NCBI GenBank assembly: GCA_030913385.1
Contig: CP133159.1
Location: 3,308,584-3,372,583 of the forward strand
DNA: 64,000 bases
Source: Cytophagaceae bacterium ABcell3
GTDB taxonomy: Bacteria; Bacteroidota; Bacteroidia; Cytophagales; Cytophagaceae
Direction: 5' to 3'
The translations under genes and the position numbers were made by a program. Positions 36,735 through 45,155 of this stretch are shown piece after piece (the first letter of the stretch is position 1; every line of letters starts with the position of its first letter). The notes beneath the pieces are model-generated. The model saw only the letters and a program-made list of their open reading frames with translations. It searched no databases and was not told where the DNA came from.

Positions 36735-36751
36735 TAAAATTATTGAATAGT
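36726..36751. promoter_or_regulatory. ArsR-type operator (12-2-12 palindrome)
   Basis: Perfect 12-bp arms ACTATTCAATAA and TTATTGAATAGT are separated by AA, the classic 12-2-12 layout of ArsR/SmtB operators. It covers the -33 element of the operon promoter, so binding would block transcription. Confidence 0.75.
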
Positions 36752-37144
36752 TTGCAACTAATTATTTTACAATCAATTAAATCTTTTAGAAATAGAACTT
36801 AACCTAATGAATGTTTAAGTCGGACAGATTCCTTGAGGCAGAAAGGCTTATTAAAATGGATGATTTGTCATTGAAATAGAAGATTCCAGAATCTTATTGA
36901 GTTAAATTGAAGTCTGGTAAAGTTTTTAGGAAGAAATTAAGAAAAATTGATTTGTAATCGGAAAATAACAATACCTGAATGGATTACTTGTAAAATCCTT
37001 GAAATTTAGGATAAAATTAATAGGCTTTACTATTGGGAGTTGCCTTCGGCCGGGCTATCCGCTCCAATTACGAGCTGCCCCTCTCCCAGCCCATGTCGTG
37101 ATTTCCGCTTCTATCCCTAACTCAAAAAACCAGCGCAAGCATAA
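36752..37144. other. Intergenic DNA, no gene seen
   Basis: AT-rich sequence upstream of the persulfide operon. The only notable element is a GC-richer stretch at ~37030-37125 related to that at 25015-25225. Confidence 0.5.
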
Positions 37145-37345
37145 GCACACATCCCATAGCCGCACAAGGCCTTGCGAATCCAAAGCTATGGCATAAGTGC
37201 ATCTGCTCCTCCTTTAAAAATCCAACCTTAAAAAACTAAATCTTTATCCAGCCCAGCCCCTAAGCTATGCTTAACATAACGCAGCCCATTATATTACAGA
37301 CTTGCAGGCAGCAGTAATATAACCTGACGTTATTTTAAATAGCTT
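37145..37345. repeat. Composite dispersed element, copy 2
   Basis: It starts with CACACATCCCATAGC ... AAAGCTATGGCATAAGTGC, then a variable spacer, then TTAACATAACGCAGCCC. A hairpin follows (TTATATTAC ... GTAATATAA) and it closes with GACGTTATTTTAAATAGC. The outer ATAACG/CGTTAT pair encloses the inner 9-bp stem, giving a two-stem fold. It lies 26 bases beyond the stop of the RhuM-Fic gene. Confidence 0.6.
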
Positions 37346-37370
37346 CGGAACGATTGAGATTTGAAAGATA

Positions 37371-38444
37371 TTATAAATTATGTTTTTTTTCTGTGAGGAG
37401 ATTAACTATAACTTTAATCATGATGTCTTTATCATTTGGGTTGCTTTCAGCGATCATCAGTGTTAAAGCAACCAGAGCATTGTCGGATATTCTTTTGATT
37501 CCATCATCTTTGTAAAGAAGATTATTTCGCTCCAGAAACCATACAAAAAGAAAAGCTGCAATACGTTTATTACCATCAACAAAAGAATGATTCTTGACTA
37601 CAAAATATAATAGATTAGCGGCTTTTTCTTCTGTTGAGGGATACAAATCTTTTCCATCAAATGTCTGATAGATATTTTCCAGAGATCCTTTAAAGGAACT
37701 GTCTTTTTCTTTACCAAAAAAGCCTGCAAATTGAGTTTGTTCACCTAATTTAGCAACGGCCTTTTTGGCTTCATCATAGTTGATCCTAAAAATCTCCTTT
37801 TTACCTCTTCTTGGTAATTCCAATCTCTGATGATCGTAATCGTCCAGTATTTCAAGTGCAAATGTGTATTCGGCAATAACTCTTATGAGTCCTTCAGCTT
37901 CTCCGTCTTTTAGCTGATAGTTATTGATAACTTTTTCCTGCAACTGAACTACTTTCTTTAATTGATCAAGCTGCTCCTGCTTTTCCTTTAGCCTTTTCTC
38001 ATTTATTGCAAAACCTTTTATCAGGTAATCTTTTAATATTTTATTGGCCCAGATACGGAATTGAGTTCCTCTAATGGATTTTACCCGATATCCAACCGAG
38101 ATGATAACGTCAAGATTGTAATGCTCAACTTCTCTTTCAACTAGCCTTTTTCCTTCCTTTCGAACTGTTCGTAATTTCCGAACAGTTGGACTTTTCTCCA
38201 GTTCTCCTTCTTTGTATATCCTACTTATGTGCTCACTAATGTTGGCTTTACTAGATACAAATAACTCTACCAATTGAGCCTGCGTTAACCATACTGTGTC
38301 ATCTTCCAGTCTAACCTCCAAACTAGCCCTTCCATCAGCAGCTTCATATATTACAACTTTATCTAATTCTTCCATTTTAAAATATGTTAAGCTTTCGACC
38401 TGGTTTTGAAGTGTTGCATATTTTGCAACAGATGAATCAGGCAT
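37371..38444 (-). CDS. RhuM-Fic/Doc fusion protein
   Basis: This 357-residue protein joins a RhuM-type N-terminal region (EVRLEDDTVWLTQAQLVELF near 43-62, with a helix-turn-helix-like part and the YNLDVIISVGYRVKSIRGTQFRIWA segment) to a C-terminal Fic/Doc domain with the motif HSFVDGNKRIAAFLF (~289-303). The HxFxDGNKR form is Doc-like, suggesting phosphorylation or AMPylation of a target. Homologues usually begin near MEELDKV, so ATG 38375 is a strong alternative start. Single-gene RhuM-Fic proteins occur widely in accessory islands. No antitoxin gene is adjacent. Confidence 0.85.
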   Translation of the reverse strand: MPDSSVAKYATLQNQVESLTYFKMEELDKVVIYEAADGRASLEVRLEDDTVWLTQAQLVELFVSSKANISEHISRIYKEGELEKSPTVRKLRTVRKEGKRLVEREVEHYNLDVIISVGYRVKSIRGTQFRIWANKILKDYLIKGFAINEKRLKEKQEQLDQLKKVVQLQEKVINNYQLKDGEAEGLIRVIAEYTFALEILDDYDHQRLELPRRGKKEIFRINYDEAKKAVAKLGEQTQFAGFFGKEKDSSFKGSLENIYQTFDGKDLYPSTEEKAANLLYFVVKNHSFVDGNKRIAAFLFVWFLERNNLLYKDDGIKRISDNALVALTLMIAESNPNDKDIMIKVIVNLLTEKKHNL

Positions 38445-38518
38445 AAAAATATTAATTATAAGTGGAAGTTAAAAAAATACCAACCCGACCCAAGCATCCC
38501 TGCCTACCGCAGGCAGGT

Positions 38519-39206
38519 GCACACATCCCATAGCCGCACAAGGCTCAGCACAAACCAAAGCTATGGCATAAGTGCATCTGCCCTACTCGATGAAAAGCCC
38601 CTTCTAAAAAACTTAATCTTTTCCCCTGCCCAAAGCCCTAAGCTATATTAACATAACGCAGCACATTATGTAACAAATGTATAATTATTGTCTGAACCAG
38701 AATTCTCAGAATGAAAGAATTACCAGAATGAAGACTGCCAACAGTCAAGCGAAAAAATTTGAATACCTTAGAGACTATTGGTAAAGCATTTCTAATGATG
38801 ACACTGCCACATAAAAGTTAAAAAAGAATGTCATCTTGAGGAGCGAAAGATCTGTTAGTACGAGAGCTGCAATGTTTGTCCATTGTTTATTGCCTAATGT
38901 CTGAATCAGAATTCTCAGAATTTAAGAATTATGAAACTCCTTTTCCGATGCCAAATACCATATCGCTTCTTATTATACCCAAGCTCCTGAATTCTTATTT
39001 AAAATAAAGCCATACACAGAGATATTTGTCTTAGTCTAACTGGCCCCTCTCTAAAGTAAATTATTTAACCAAACCCTATTTAACATAATGTAAAGATTGG
39101 TTGGCTTGAGTCAATTATATACCTATCCCTACGGCGATCTTTTCACTAACCCTATAATGCGATCATTAGACTCTTGATTTCCTTTTCCTCCTTAAATTAG
39201 TTCACT
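38519..39206. repeat. Composite element copy 3 and 570-bp direct repeat, copy 1
   Basis: It begins with the CATCCCATAGC/GCTATGGCATAAG element (38519-38580) and TTAACATAACGCAGCACATT (38649-). From 38639 to 39206 it is almost identical to 43014-43590, apart from a 9-base indel. It includes two GTCTGAAYCAGAATTCTCAG motifs and CTATTTAACATAATG at 39076. I see no gene. Confidence 0.8.
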
Positions 39207-39264
39207 GATTGAATTAGTCTCGCTTTTTGGTGAATGATTTAGTGTTCTACACTGCTGTAGTTCG

Positions 39265-39959
39265 TTAAACCCCTTTAGCAATTTCTTTCAACTCATGTAT
39301 GATCTTATTGAAGCGAACCATTTGGTTTTCGTAGTATAAATTGCCTATAATAGCCTCTTGCATGATATCGCTGTTGATAATTTCTAAAAATGCTGTTTTT
39401 AAAAATATTTGTACATCTTTTTCTGCCTTGAATATCTGTTCCTTTATACGGGACGAATAATTAAGTAGATACACAATATCCTCATAGTCATGACTTGCTC
39501 TCGGATCTTTGCCTCCTCTGTCTTTGAAGGCTGTAAATTTTGTAGCTAAAAAATATTCAAAAGGAAGAATAAATATAGGTATCTCGTCTACCATTACCTC
39601 CTCTTTATTTTTAAAGCCGGGTTTAAACCAGGGATTGGCAGGAGCCCAACCTACTTCTTGGGTAGCCATTACATCTACCTTTATATCTTCATACCTAAAC
39701 CGACAAATTACATTATCTTCATGGGATTGAGTAAAACCTTTTTGAAAAAGTGTGTCTCTTATAATTTTTCAAGTTCACCAGAAGTAGCAATTTCAAAAGT
39801 GATATCTACATCTTTAGTGGGACGGACATCATCAGCAGAAGGATCGTCGATATAAAGACTTACCACCGCCCCACCCACATAAACAACTTTTTCATTAAGC
39901 TCTCCCAAGGCTTTAGCTATCTTTTTAGTAGCTTCTCTATTGATGTGGGTATTTTTCAT
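39265..39959 (-). pseudogene. AbiEii-like nucleotidyltransferase, frameshifted
   Basis: The first frame (ATG 39959) gives VVYVGGAVVSLYIDD...RPTKDVDITFEI (~25-56), the GG...DxD nucleotidyltransferase core of AbiEii-like toxins and minimal NTases. It stops after GELEKL at 39759. In a shifted frame the protein continues RDTLFQKGFTQSHEDNV..., then VDVMATQEVGW and the rest to 39265, as in ~230-residue relatives. A single-base change near 39760 explains it. It overlaps the upstream antitoxin-like gene by 4 bases (ATGA). The toxin is probably inactive unless the shift is a sequence error. Confidence 0.75.
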
Positions 39960-40468
39960 AATAGCCGCTTTTTAAGTTCTTCAACGGCCAGCCTTTTTTC
40001 CCTTGCCTTTCCTACCCGTAAAGCATCCCCTAATGCCATCAATTCATAAAAAAAAGAATCTTTCAAGCAGGCTTCCGGTACTTTTGGATGAAGAGGTTCT
40101 ATAGCTTGTCCACGTACTTGCCCTTCTGCATAAGGCCAAACATAAGGTTCTTCACTTACAATTTCATCGCTTAAAGGTTTTGCAGAATGTGCCGTAGGCA
40201 ATCCTCTTAATAAAGCTCCTGGCTGTTGTGGATAAACATAGCGTAAGCCATGCTCCAAAAAATCCAGGAGGGCGAGCTTCATTAACTTCTTCTTATCAGG
40301 GGAAATTAATCCAGCTATAACAGATCGATTGATACTTTCACTAATCTCACTGGCGCTGATGGCTAATTCATAAGATAAATCTTTCATAAGCCAGGGTTTG
40401 TTTCCTTTTGCAGCAATTTTAAGCAAAACAACCACATCATGAGGACGCATTCCTGTATGTTGTTTCAT
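39956..40468 (-). CDS. AbiEi-like winged-helix antitoxin/regulator
   Basis: This 170-residue protein has an N-terminal winged HTH (MRPHDVVVLLKIAAKGNKPWLMKDLSYELAISASEISESINRSVIAGLI, ~7-55). A region of unknown fold follows (AHSAKPLSDEIVSEEPYVWPYAEG...). It is coupled by a 4-base overlap to a nucleotidyltransferase gene, the order of AbiE-type type IV toxin-antitoxin operons, where the first protein represses the operon. A long palindrome lies 45 bases upstream of its start. Confidence 0.7.
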   Translation of the reverse strand: MKQHTGMRPHDVVVLLKIAAKGNKPWLMKDLSYELAISASEISESINRSVIAGLISPDKKKLMKLALLDFLEHGLRYVYPQQPGALLRGLPTAHSAKPLSDEIVSEEPYVWPYAEGQVRGQAIEPLHPKVPEACLKDSFFYELMALGDALRVGKAREKRLAVEELKKRLL

Positions 40469-40512
40469 CTTTTTATCTTGTTAAGAGGAAGCAAGGTAGA
40501 TAAAAAGTTGCA

Positions 40513-40545
40513 AATTCGCAATTCGCGATTCGCGAATTGCGAATT
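40513..40545. promoter_or_regulatory. Long palindrome, putative operator of the AbiE-like operon
   Basis: Perfect 15-bp arms AATTCGCAATTCGCG and CGCGAATTGCGAATT surround ATT. Each arm is made of repeated AATTCGC units. Its position just upstream of the antitoxin start fits autoregulation. Confidence 0.55.
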
Positions 40546-40633
40546 TAAGAATTATCAGAACTATGAAACTCCTTTTCCGATGCCTCCTTGGCAAAGGAAA
40601 CAAGTACCATATTGCTTTTAATATGTAATTATT

Positions 40634-40881
40634 GTCTGAATCAGAATTCTCAGAATTTAAGAATTAACAGAATGAGAATGCCAACAATCCAATCGAATGA
40701 TTAAAACTGTAACCGCTACTTATACTAATTCCTTTTCCGATGCCAAGTACCATATCGCTTCTTATTATACCCAAGCTCCTGAATTATTTTTTAAACTAAA
40801 GCCATACACAAGAGTATTTGCCTTAGTCTAACATGACCCCTCCCTAATGCAGATTATTTAATCAAACCCTATTTAATATTA
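40634..40881. repeat. Third, diverged copy of the 570-bp direct repeat (partial)
   Basis: It shares GTCTGAATCAGAATTCTCAG, CCTTTTCCGATGCCAAGTACC, TTATACCCAAGCTCCTGAAT and CCCTATTTAA with the repeats at 38639 and 43014, but is much more diverged. No gene is present. Confidence 0.65.
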
Positions 40882-41250
40882 GGGTTACCCATTTAGATAT
40901 CTTATGTGTTATTAGCTTACATAGGCTCGCTTAGTTACTTTTTGCCTCGCCGGCAGGGTCTTACTTTTTTTCTTAGACAAAAAAAGTAAGCAAAAAAGTC
41001 AAGGCCTGTGATGAAATTTGCTAAACTTTATAACCATTACGCTAAAAAATTTGAAACTCACCCTCCTTGCGTCGGGCTCAAACAGCAAATTTTTTGGCCG
41101 CTCCATGCTTATAAAGTTCTTAACGCAATTTCATCAATGGCCGCCTTATTTTCTAACAATGGCACATACCACCATTCAAAGAAGGCTATTTAAAGCATTT
41201 TATCTTACAAAAAAAACTTATTACTTCCTAGAGACTTAAATGGGTAATCC
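40882..41250. mobile_element. MITE-like element (369 bp)
   Basis: Terminal inverted repeats GGGTTACCCATTTA and GGATTACCCATTTA (read inward) are flanked by near-perfect 12-bp direct repeats TATTTAATATTA / TATTTAATATAA. Inside is a strong hairpin (CTTACTTTTTTT ... AAAAAAAGTAAG) and no credible transposase. It is inserted in a CTATTTAA..ATAATG site of the local repeat family. Confidence 0.6.
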
Positions 41251-41368
41251 TATTTAATATAATGTATAGAAATAAAGAACGTCCATTCATTACTGCTGTA
41301 TTAGGATTTTCATATTAAAAGCTGTATTTCAATACTTTAATAAATATTAGAATAAGATATATTAAAAC

Positions 41369-41679
41369 TTATCTATGCTCTTGTTTAATTTTGTCAAGTA
41401 CATGATAACTAACCTTAGATGCAATTAACTCTTGCTCGTCTTTATTCAATTGCTGTGAATACGATTTTTCGACTCTTTTAAAAGGAACTCCAGAAACACA
41501 AAATGATTTGTACTTTAAATTTACGGTTATATGAACCTCCAATAGATTTAAGCTTACCCCTGTTTTCTTATAATCCCTCCATTGGTACAATAAAGCAAAT
41601 TCCGAAACATCTTTTGGTGAAAGAGCTGAAATTTGATCTGCAGAAAAATAATTGCGATTAAAAATCTGATCAAAATAAT
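41369..41679 (-). pseudogene. C-terminal part of the Fic gene in a shifted frame
   Basis: From about 41697 down to 41369 a second frame reads NGHNGKESSINYFDQIFNRN...LLYQWRDYKKTGVSLNLLEVH... without a stop. Its start meets the Fic frame just before its early stop, as if a short deletion or insertion near 41695-41705 separated them. Joining them gives a protein of ~445 residues. Confidence 0.55.
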
Positions 41680-42717
41680 TTATAGAACTTTCTTTACCAT
41701 TATGTCCATTCCATTATTAACTGTAAAAGAGTGTTTATGAGTTATAAATAAATCATTAAATTTTATAAGTTTTTGATGAACTAGCGTAAAAAGTGGTTTT
41801 AAGGATTCTTCATATAATTTTTTTACTACTTCATCATTTTTAGTAACAACTTCACTCTTTTTATCAATTTTGGATTTTAGTAAAGCAATTTCCTTATCCA
41901 AATCATCCGGTTCTTCAATGCTTTCCCCTTTGACCGCTTTATGCACCAACTCTACCGACCTATATAATAATCCGAGCATCAAGTCATAATAAAAACCTTT
42001 AGGTGCATCATAAGCCTGCACATCGACCAGGTACTTGTAATACGCATTTTTGTCTGCACTATTAATAATTACAGGAGGATAACCATAAGAAATGAGTATC
42101 AGGTTCATCAGGATACGGGCTGTACGGCCGTTTCCGTCAAAAAAAGGGTGAATGGTTAGGTAGCGTATGTGAAACTCAAAAGCCAAGATGGCAGGATGAA
42201 TGGCATCCTGCTTTTTCACCTTTATTTTATCCGTTTCCGCACTCAGCCAGTTGATCAGGTTATGCATCTCCTCCTTTACCTGAGATGGTGGAGTGAAGGC
42301 AAACTTTTCTCCGGTATAATTGATGATTTCATTATCTTCCTTCTTCCACGCTCCTACCTGCGCTTTCTTCTTCGGATCTTCTTCATGCATGATGGCACGG
42401 TGCATTTCTTTTATCCCTTTTTCTGATATATTTAGCTCTCCTTTGCCTATTTTTAGGATTTGCTGTATTACCTCATCATGGCCTTTCACCTCGAGCACAT
42501 CTTTGATGGGCTTACCGCTTATGGTAATATTACCAATCATGATGCTTCGGGTTTCGGACTTGGTAAGGGTATTGCCTTCCATAGAGTTGGAATAAAAATT
42601 CCAATCCAGTCTAAATTTATAGTTGATCTTGTTCAGCACCGCATCGGGCAGTTCACCCAGCGCATCAATTTCTTGCTTCAGGGCATCAATGGCTGTTATT
42701 TTACCAGCAATATCCAT
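41680..42717 (-). CDS. Fic-family AMPylase-like protein (possibly truncated by frameshift)
   Basis: This 345-residue protein has the Fic core motif HPFFDGNGRTARILMN (~190-205). It also carries an N-terminal class II inhibitory motif SNSMEGN (~42-48, [S/T]xxxE[G/N]) that would block ATP orientation. Fic proteins transfer AMP from ATP to a Tyr/Thr/Ser of a target. The final ~10 residues (GMDIMVKKVL) look like out-of-frame sequence, and a continuing C-terminal region lies in another frame. The Fic domain itself is complete, so activity may remain. Confidence 0.85.
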   Translation of the reverse strand: MDIAGKITAIDALKQEIDALGELPDAVLNKINYKFRLDWNFYSNSMEGNTLTKSETRSIMIGNITISGKPIKDVLEVKGHDEVIQQILKIGKGELNISEKGIKEMHRAIMHEEDPKKKAQVGAWKKEDNEIINYTGEKFAFTPPSQVKEEMHNLINWLSAETDKIKVKKQDAIHPAILAFEFHIRYLTIHPFFDGNGRTARILMNLILISYGYPPVIINSADKNAYYKYLVDVQAYDAPKGFYYDLMLGLLYRSVELVHKAVKGESIEEPDDLDKEIALLKSKIDKKSEVVTKNDEVVKKLYEESLKPLFTLVHQKLIKFNDLFITHKHSFTVNNGMDIMVKKVL

Positions 42718-42898
42718 ATATCAAACCTTTTAATCTTCATGTATGAATGCAGCGTTATTTAAGTTTCTGAAGATCCAGAATATCTTAGCTCCGGCTTAGA
42801 CCTCATAGATCACCATTTTCTGATCATCCATAAAAGTATAAAATAAAAGCGAAGTTAATAAAAATACCAGCACAAGCATCCTGCCTACCAAAACACCT

Positions 42899-43590
42899 AC
42901 ACACATCCCATAGCTATACAAGGCTTTGGCAAAACCAAAGCTATAGCATAAGTGCATCTGGATCTCCTTTAAAAGCCCCCCTTAAAAACTTAAACTTTAT
43001 CCTGCCCAGTCCCTAAGCTATATTAACATAACGCAGCACATTATGTAACAAATGTATAATTATTGTCTGAACCAGAATTCTCAGAATGAAAGAATTACCA
43101 GAATGAAGACTGCCAACAGTCAAGCGAAAAAATTTGAATACCTTAGAGACTATTGGTAAAGCATTTCTAATGATGACACTGCCACATAAAAGTTAAAAAA
43201 GAATGTCATCTTGAGGAGCGAAAGATCTGTTAGTACGAGAGCTGCAATGTTTGTCCATTGTTTATTGCCTAATGTCTGAATCAGAATTCTCAGAATTTAA
43301 GAATTACCAGAATTATGAAACTCCTTTTCCGATGCCAAATACCATATCGCTTCTTATTATACCCAAGCTCCTGAATTCTTATTTAAAATAAAGCCATACA
43401 CAGAGATATTTGTCTTAGTCTAACTGGCCCCTCTCTAAAGTAAATTATTTAACCAAACCCTATTTAACATAATGTAAAGATTGGTTGGCTTGAGTCAATT
43501 ATATACCTATCCCTACGGCGATCTTTTCACTAACCCTATAATGCGATCATTAGACTCTTGATTTCCTTTTCCTCCTTAAATTAGTTCACT
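42899..43590. repeat. Composite element copy 4 and 570-bp direct repeat, copy 2
   Basis: The CATCCCATAGC/GCTATAGCATAAG element (42899-42960) is followed by a segment (43014-43590) nearly identical to 38639-39206. The two direct repeats bracket the AbiE-like pair, the MITE-like element and the Fic gene. The second ISL3 copy is inserted 26 bases beyond this repeat. Confidence 0.8.
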
Positions 43591-43616
43591 TGTTTGATTA
43601 AGATACTCAAATTTTT

Positions 43617-44891
43617 GGGTCTATATGATTTACTGTGGAAAGGTGATATAATGTAGTTATTTTTACAAAATGAACAGTATCGAAATATTTCAATTGGCTT
43701 TGCAGTTAACAAAGCCTTGGTCGGTAACCGATGTTAGGTTTCAGGAAGCATCCAATGGTAAACAAGAACTTCATATAACCATTAGCTTTGAGCGTGGTTT
43801 CGTATTTGAACCAGAAAGTAAAGTTCATGATACTCAATATAGGACTTGGCGTCACCTCAATTTTTTTGAACATGAATGTTATCTTCATTGCAAAGTCCCT
43901 CGAATCAAAACAACGGATGGAAAGGTAAAAACCGTGGAAGTGCCGTGGGCTAGAAAAGGAAGTGGTTTTACTTTGTTGTTTGAGGCTTTTAGCATGGCTT
44001 TGATTGAGCGAGAGATGCCCGTGAACAAAGCAGCTGATTTAGTGAATGAGTACCCACAGCGCATATGGAATATATTTAACTACTGGATACAAATTGCCTA
44101 TCGGGCAGATGATCAAAGCTCGGTGACCCAATTGGGTATTGATGAGACTTCTGTAAGAAAAGGACATGATTATGTGACCGTAGCAGCAGATTTGGCTACT
44201 CGCCGTGTGATTCATGTTACTCCAGGCAAGGATCGGCACACTATCGGAAGAATTAAAGACCATTTAAAAGCAAAGGGTGTTGAACATCTGTCAATTACCG
44301 ACGCATGCATTGATATGTCTACAGGTTTTATCGCAGGCATGCTCGAACATTTTCCTAACACCTCGGTAACATTTGATAAATTTCATGTAGTCAAACTGCT
44401 TAATGAAGCTATGGACGATGTACGTAAGCGAGAAGTCCGAGAACACTCAATACTTAAAGGACACAAATACACGCTATTAAAGTCCACACACAAACTTAGC
44501 GCTAAACAGAAGCAGGACCGGCAGGTACTTATTGAACTGTTACCAACTATTGGGAAGGCTTATCGGTTAAAGACCTTATTTCAGAGCTTTTGGGAGTTTA
44601 AAACAAAAGAAGAGGGCTCTGCTTTCTTGGCTTACTGGTGTGACCTTGTTGAAGAGGAAGGCTTGTATGCCTTCAAGAAGTTTGTAAACACAATAAAGTC
44701 CCACTGGCAAGGAATTACCAATTATGTCGAGTCCCAGATTGCCAATGGTGTCATGGAAGGGATTAACAGCAAAATACAACTAGCTAAAAGAAGAGCTCGT
44801 GGATATCGGAATATTACAAATTTTATCAACATGATTTACTTTATTTCCTCTAAATTGAAATTCAATTACCCACAGTATTCCACATAGGGCC
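43617..44891 (+). mobile_element. ISL3-family insertion sequence, copy 2 (1275 bp)
   Basis: It has the same length and ends as copy 1 (GGGTCTATATGATTTACTGT on the left; CACATAGGGCC at the right end), with a perfect 8-bp target duplication AAATTTTT (43609-43616 and 44892-44899). Orientation is opposite to copy 1. Confidence 0.95.
43670..44887 (+). CDS. ISL3-family transposase
   Basis: This 405-residue protein is identical to the transposase at 15810-17027, with the same DDE motifs (LGIDETS, FDKFHVVK, VMEGINSK). The stop lies 4 bases from the element's right end. Two identical copies 28 kb apart in opposite orientation could support inversion of the DNA between them. Confidence 0.95.
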   Translation: MNSIEIFQLALQLTKPWSVTDVRFQEASNGKQELHITISFERGFVFEPESKVHDTQYRTWRHLNFFEHECYLHCKVPRIKTTDGKVKTVEVPWARKGSGFTLLFEAFSMALIEREMPVNKAADLVNEYPQRIWNIFNYWIQIAYRADDQSSVTQLGIDETSVRKGHDYVTVAADLATRRVIHVTPGKDRHTIGRIKDHLKAKGVEHLSITDACIDMSTGFIAGMLEHFPNTSVTFDKFHVVKLLNEAMDDVRKREVREHSILKGHKYTLLKSTHKLSAKQKQDRQVLIELLPTIGKAYRLKTLFQSFWEFKTKEEGSAFLAYWCDLVEEEGLYAFKKFVNTIKSHWQGITNYVESQIANGVMEGINSKIQLAKRRARGYRNITNFINMIYFISSKLKFNYPQYST

Positions 44892-45116
44892 AAATTTTTT
44901 TTCCTATAGTTAAAGAAAATTTCCAGCTCTCATAAGACAATGTTGGTTCTATATGCGCTTAGGCCAGCTTGAAAAAACAAAGACCGCCCCCCTGCTCTGT
45001 TGTTAAAGACCGTTAAAGATTTGCTGATTGATCTTGGCATATGTGTACGCCTTCACAAAGATAGCATTTGGAAACTAAGCAATAATGGGATCTGAGATTA
45101 TATTTTTAAGGGCAAC

Positions 45117-45148
45117 CCAGAGTGGAGTTGCTGCCAACCCCACTCTGG
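45117..45148 (-). terminator. Terminator hairpin of fumarase
   Basis: CCAGAGTGG ... CCACTCTGG forms a 9-bp perfect stem, extended by GTT/AAC, 8 bases after the fumarase stop. On the minus strand it is followed by a T/A-rich stretch. Confidence 0.65.
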
Positions 45149-45155
45149 ACCCTCT

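Noticed and set aside
37290-37325. Possible integron attC site
   Set aside because: The two-stem shape is suggestive, but the R boxes do not match the RYYYAAC/GTTRRRY consensus and no integrase is in the window, so it is reported only as a repeat and hypothesis.
39755-39765. Programmed ribosomal frameshift in the AbiEii-like gene
   Set aside because: The bases around GAAAAATTATAA do not form a canonical X XXY YYZ slippery heptamer and no downstream stimulator was evident.
41008-41239. Two overlapping 61- and 73-codon frames inside the MITE-like element
   Set aside because: They have no transposase similarity and lie within AT-rich inverted-repeat DNA; treated as chance frames.
38600-43600. 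CRISPR array
   Set aside because: Repeats are long, few, unevenly spaced and lack uniform short spacers; no cas gene is present.
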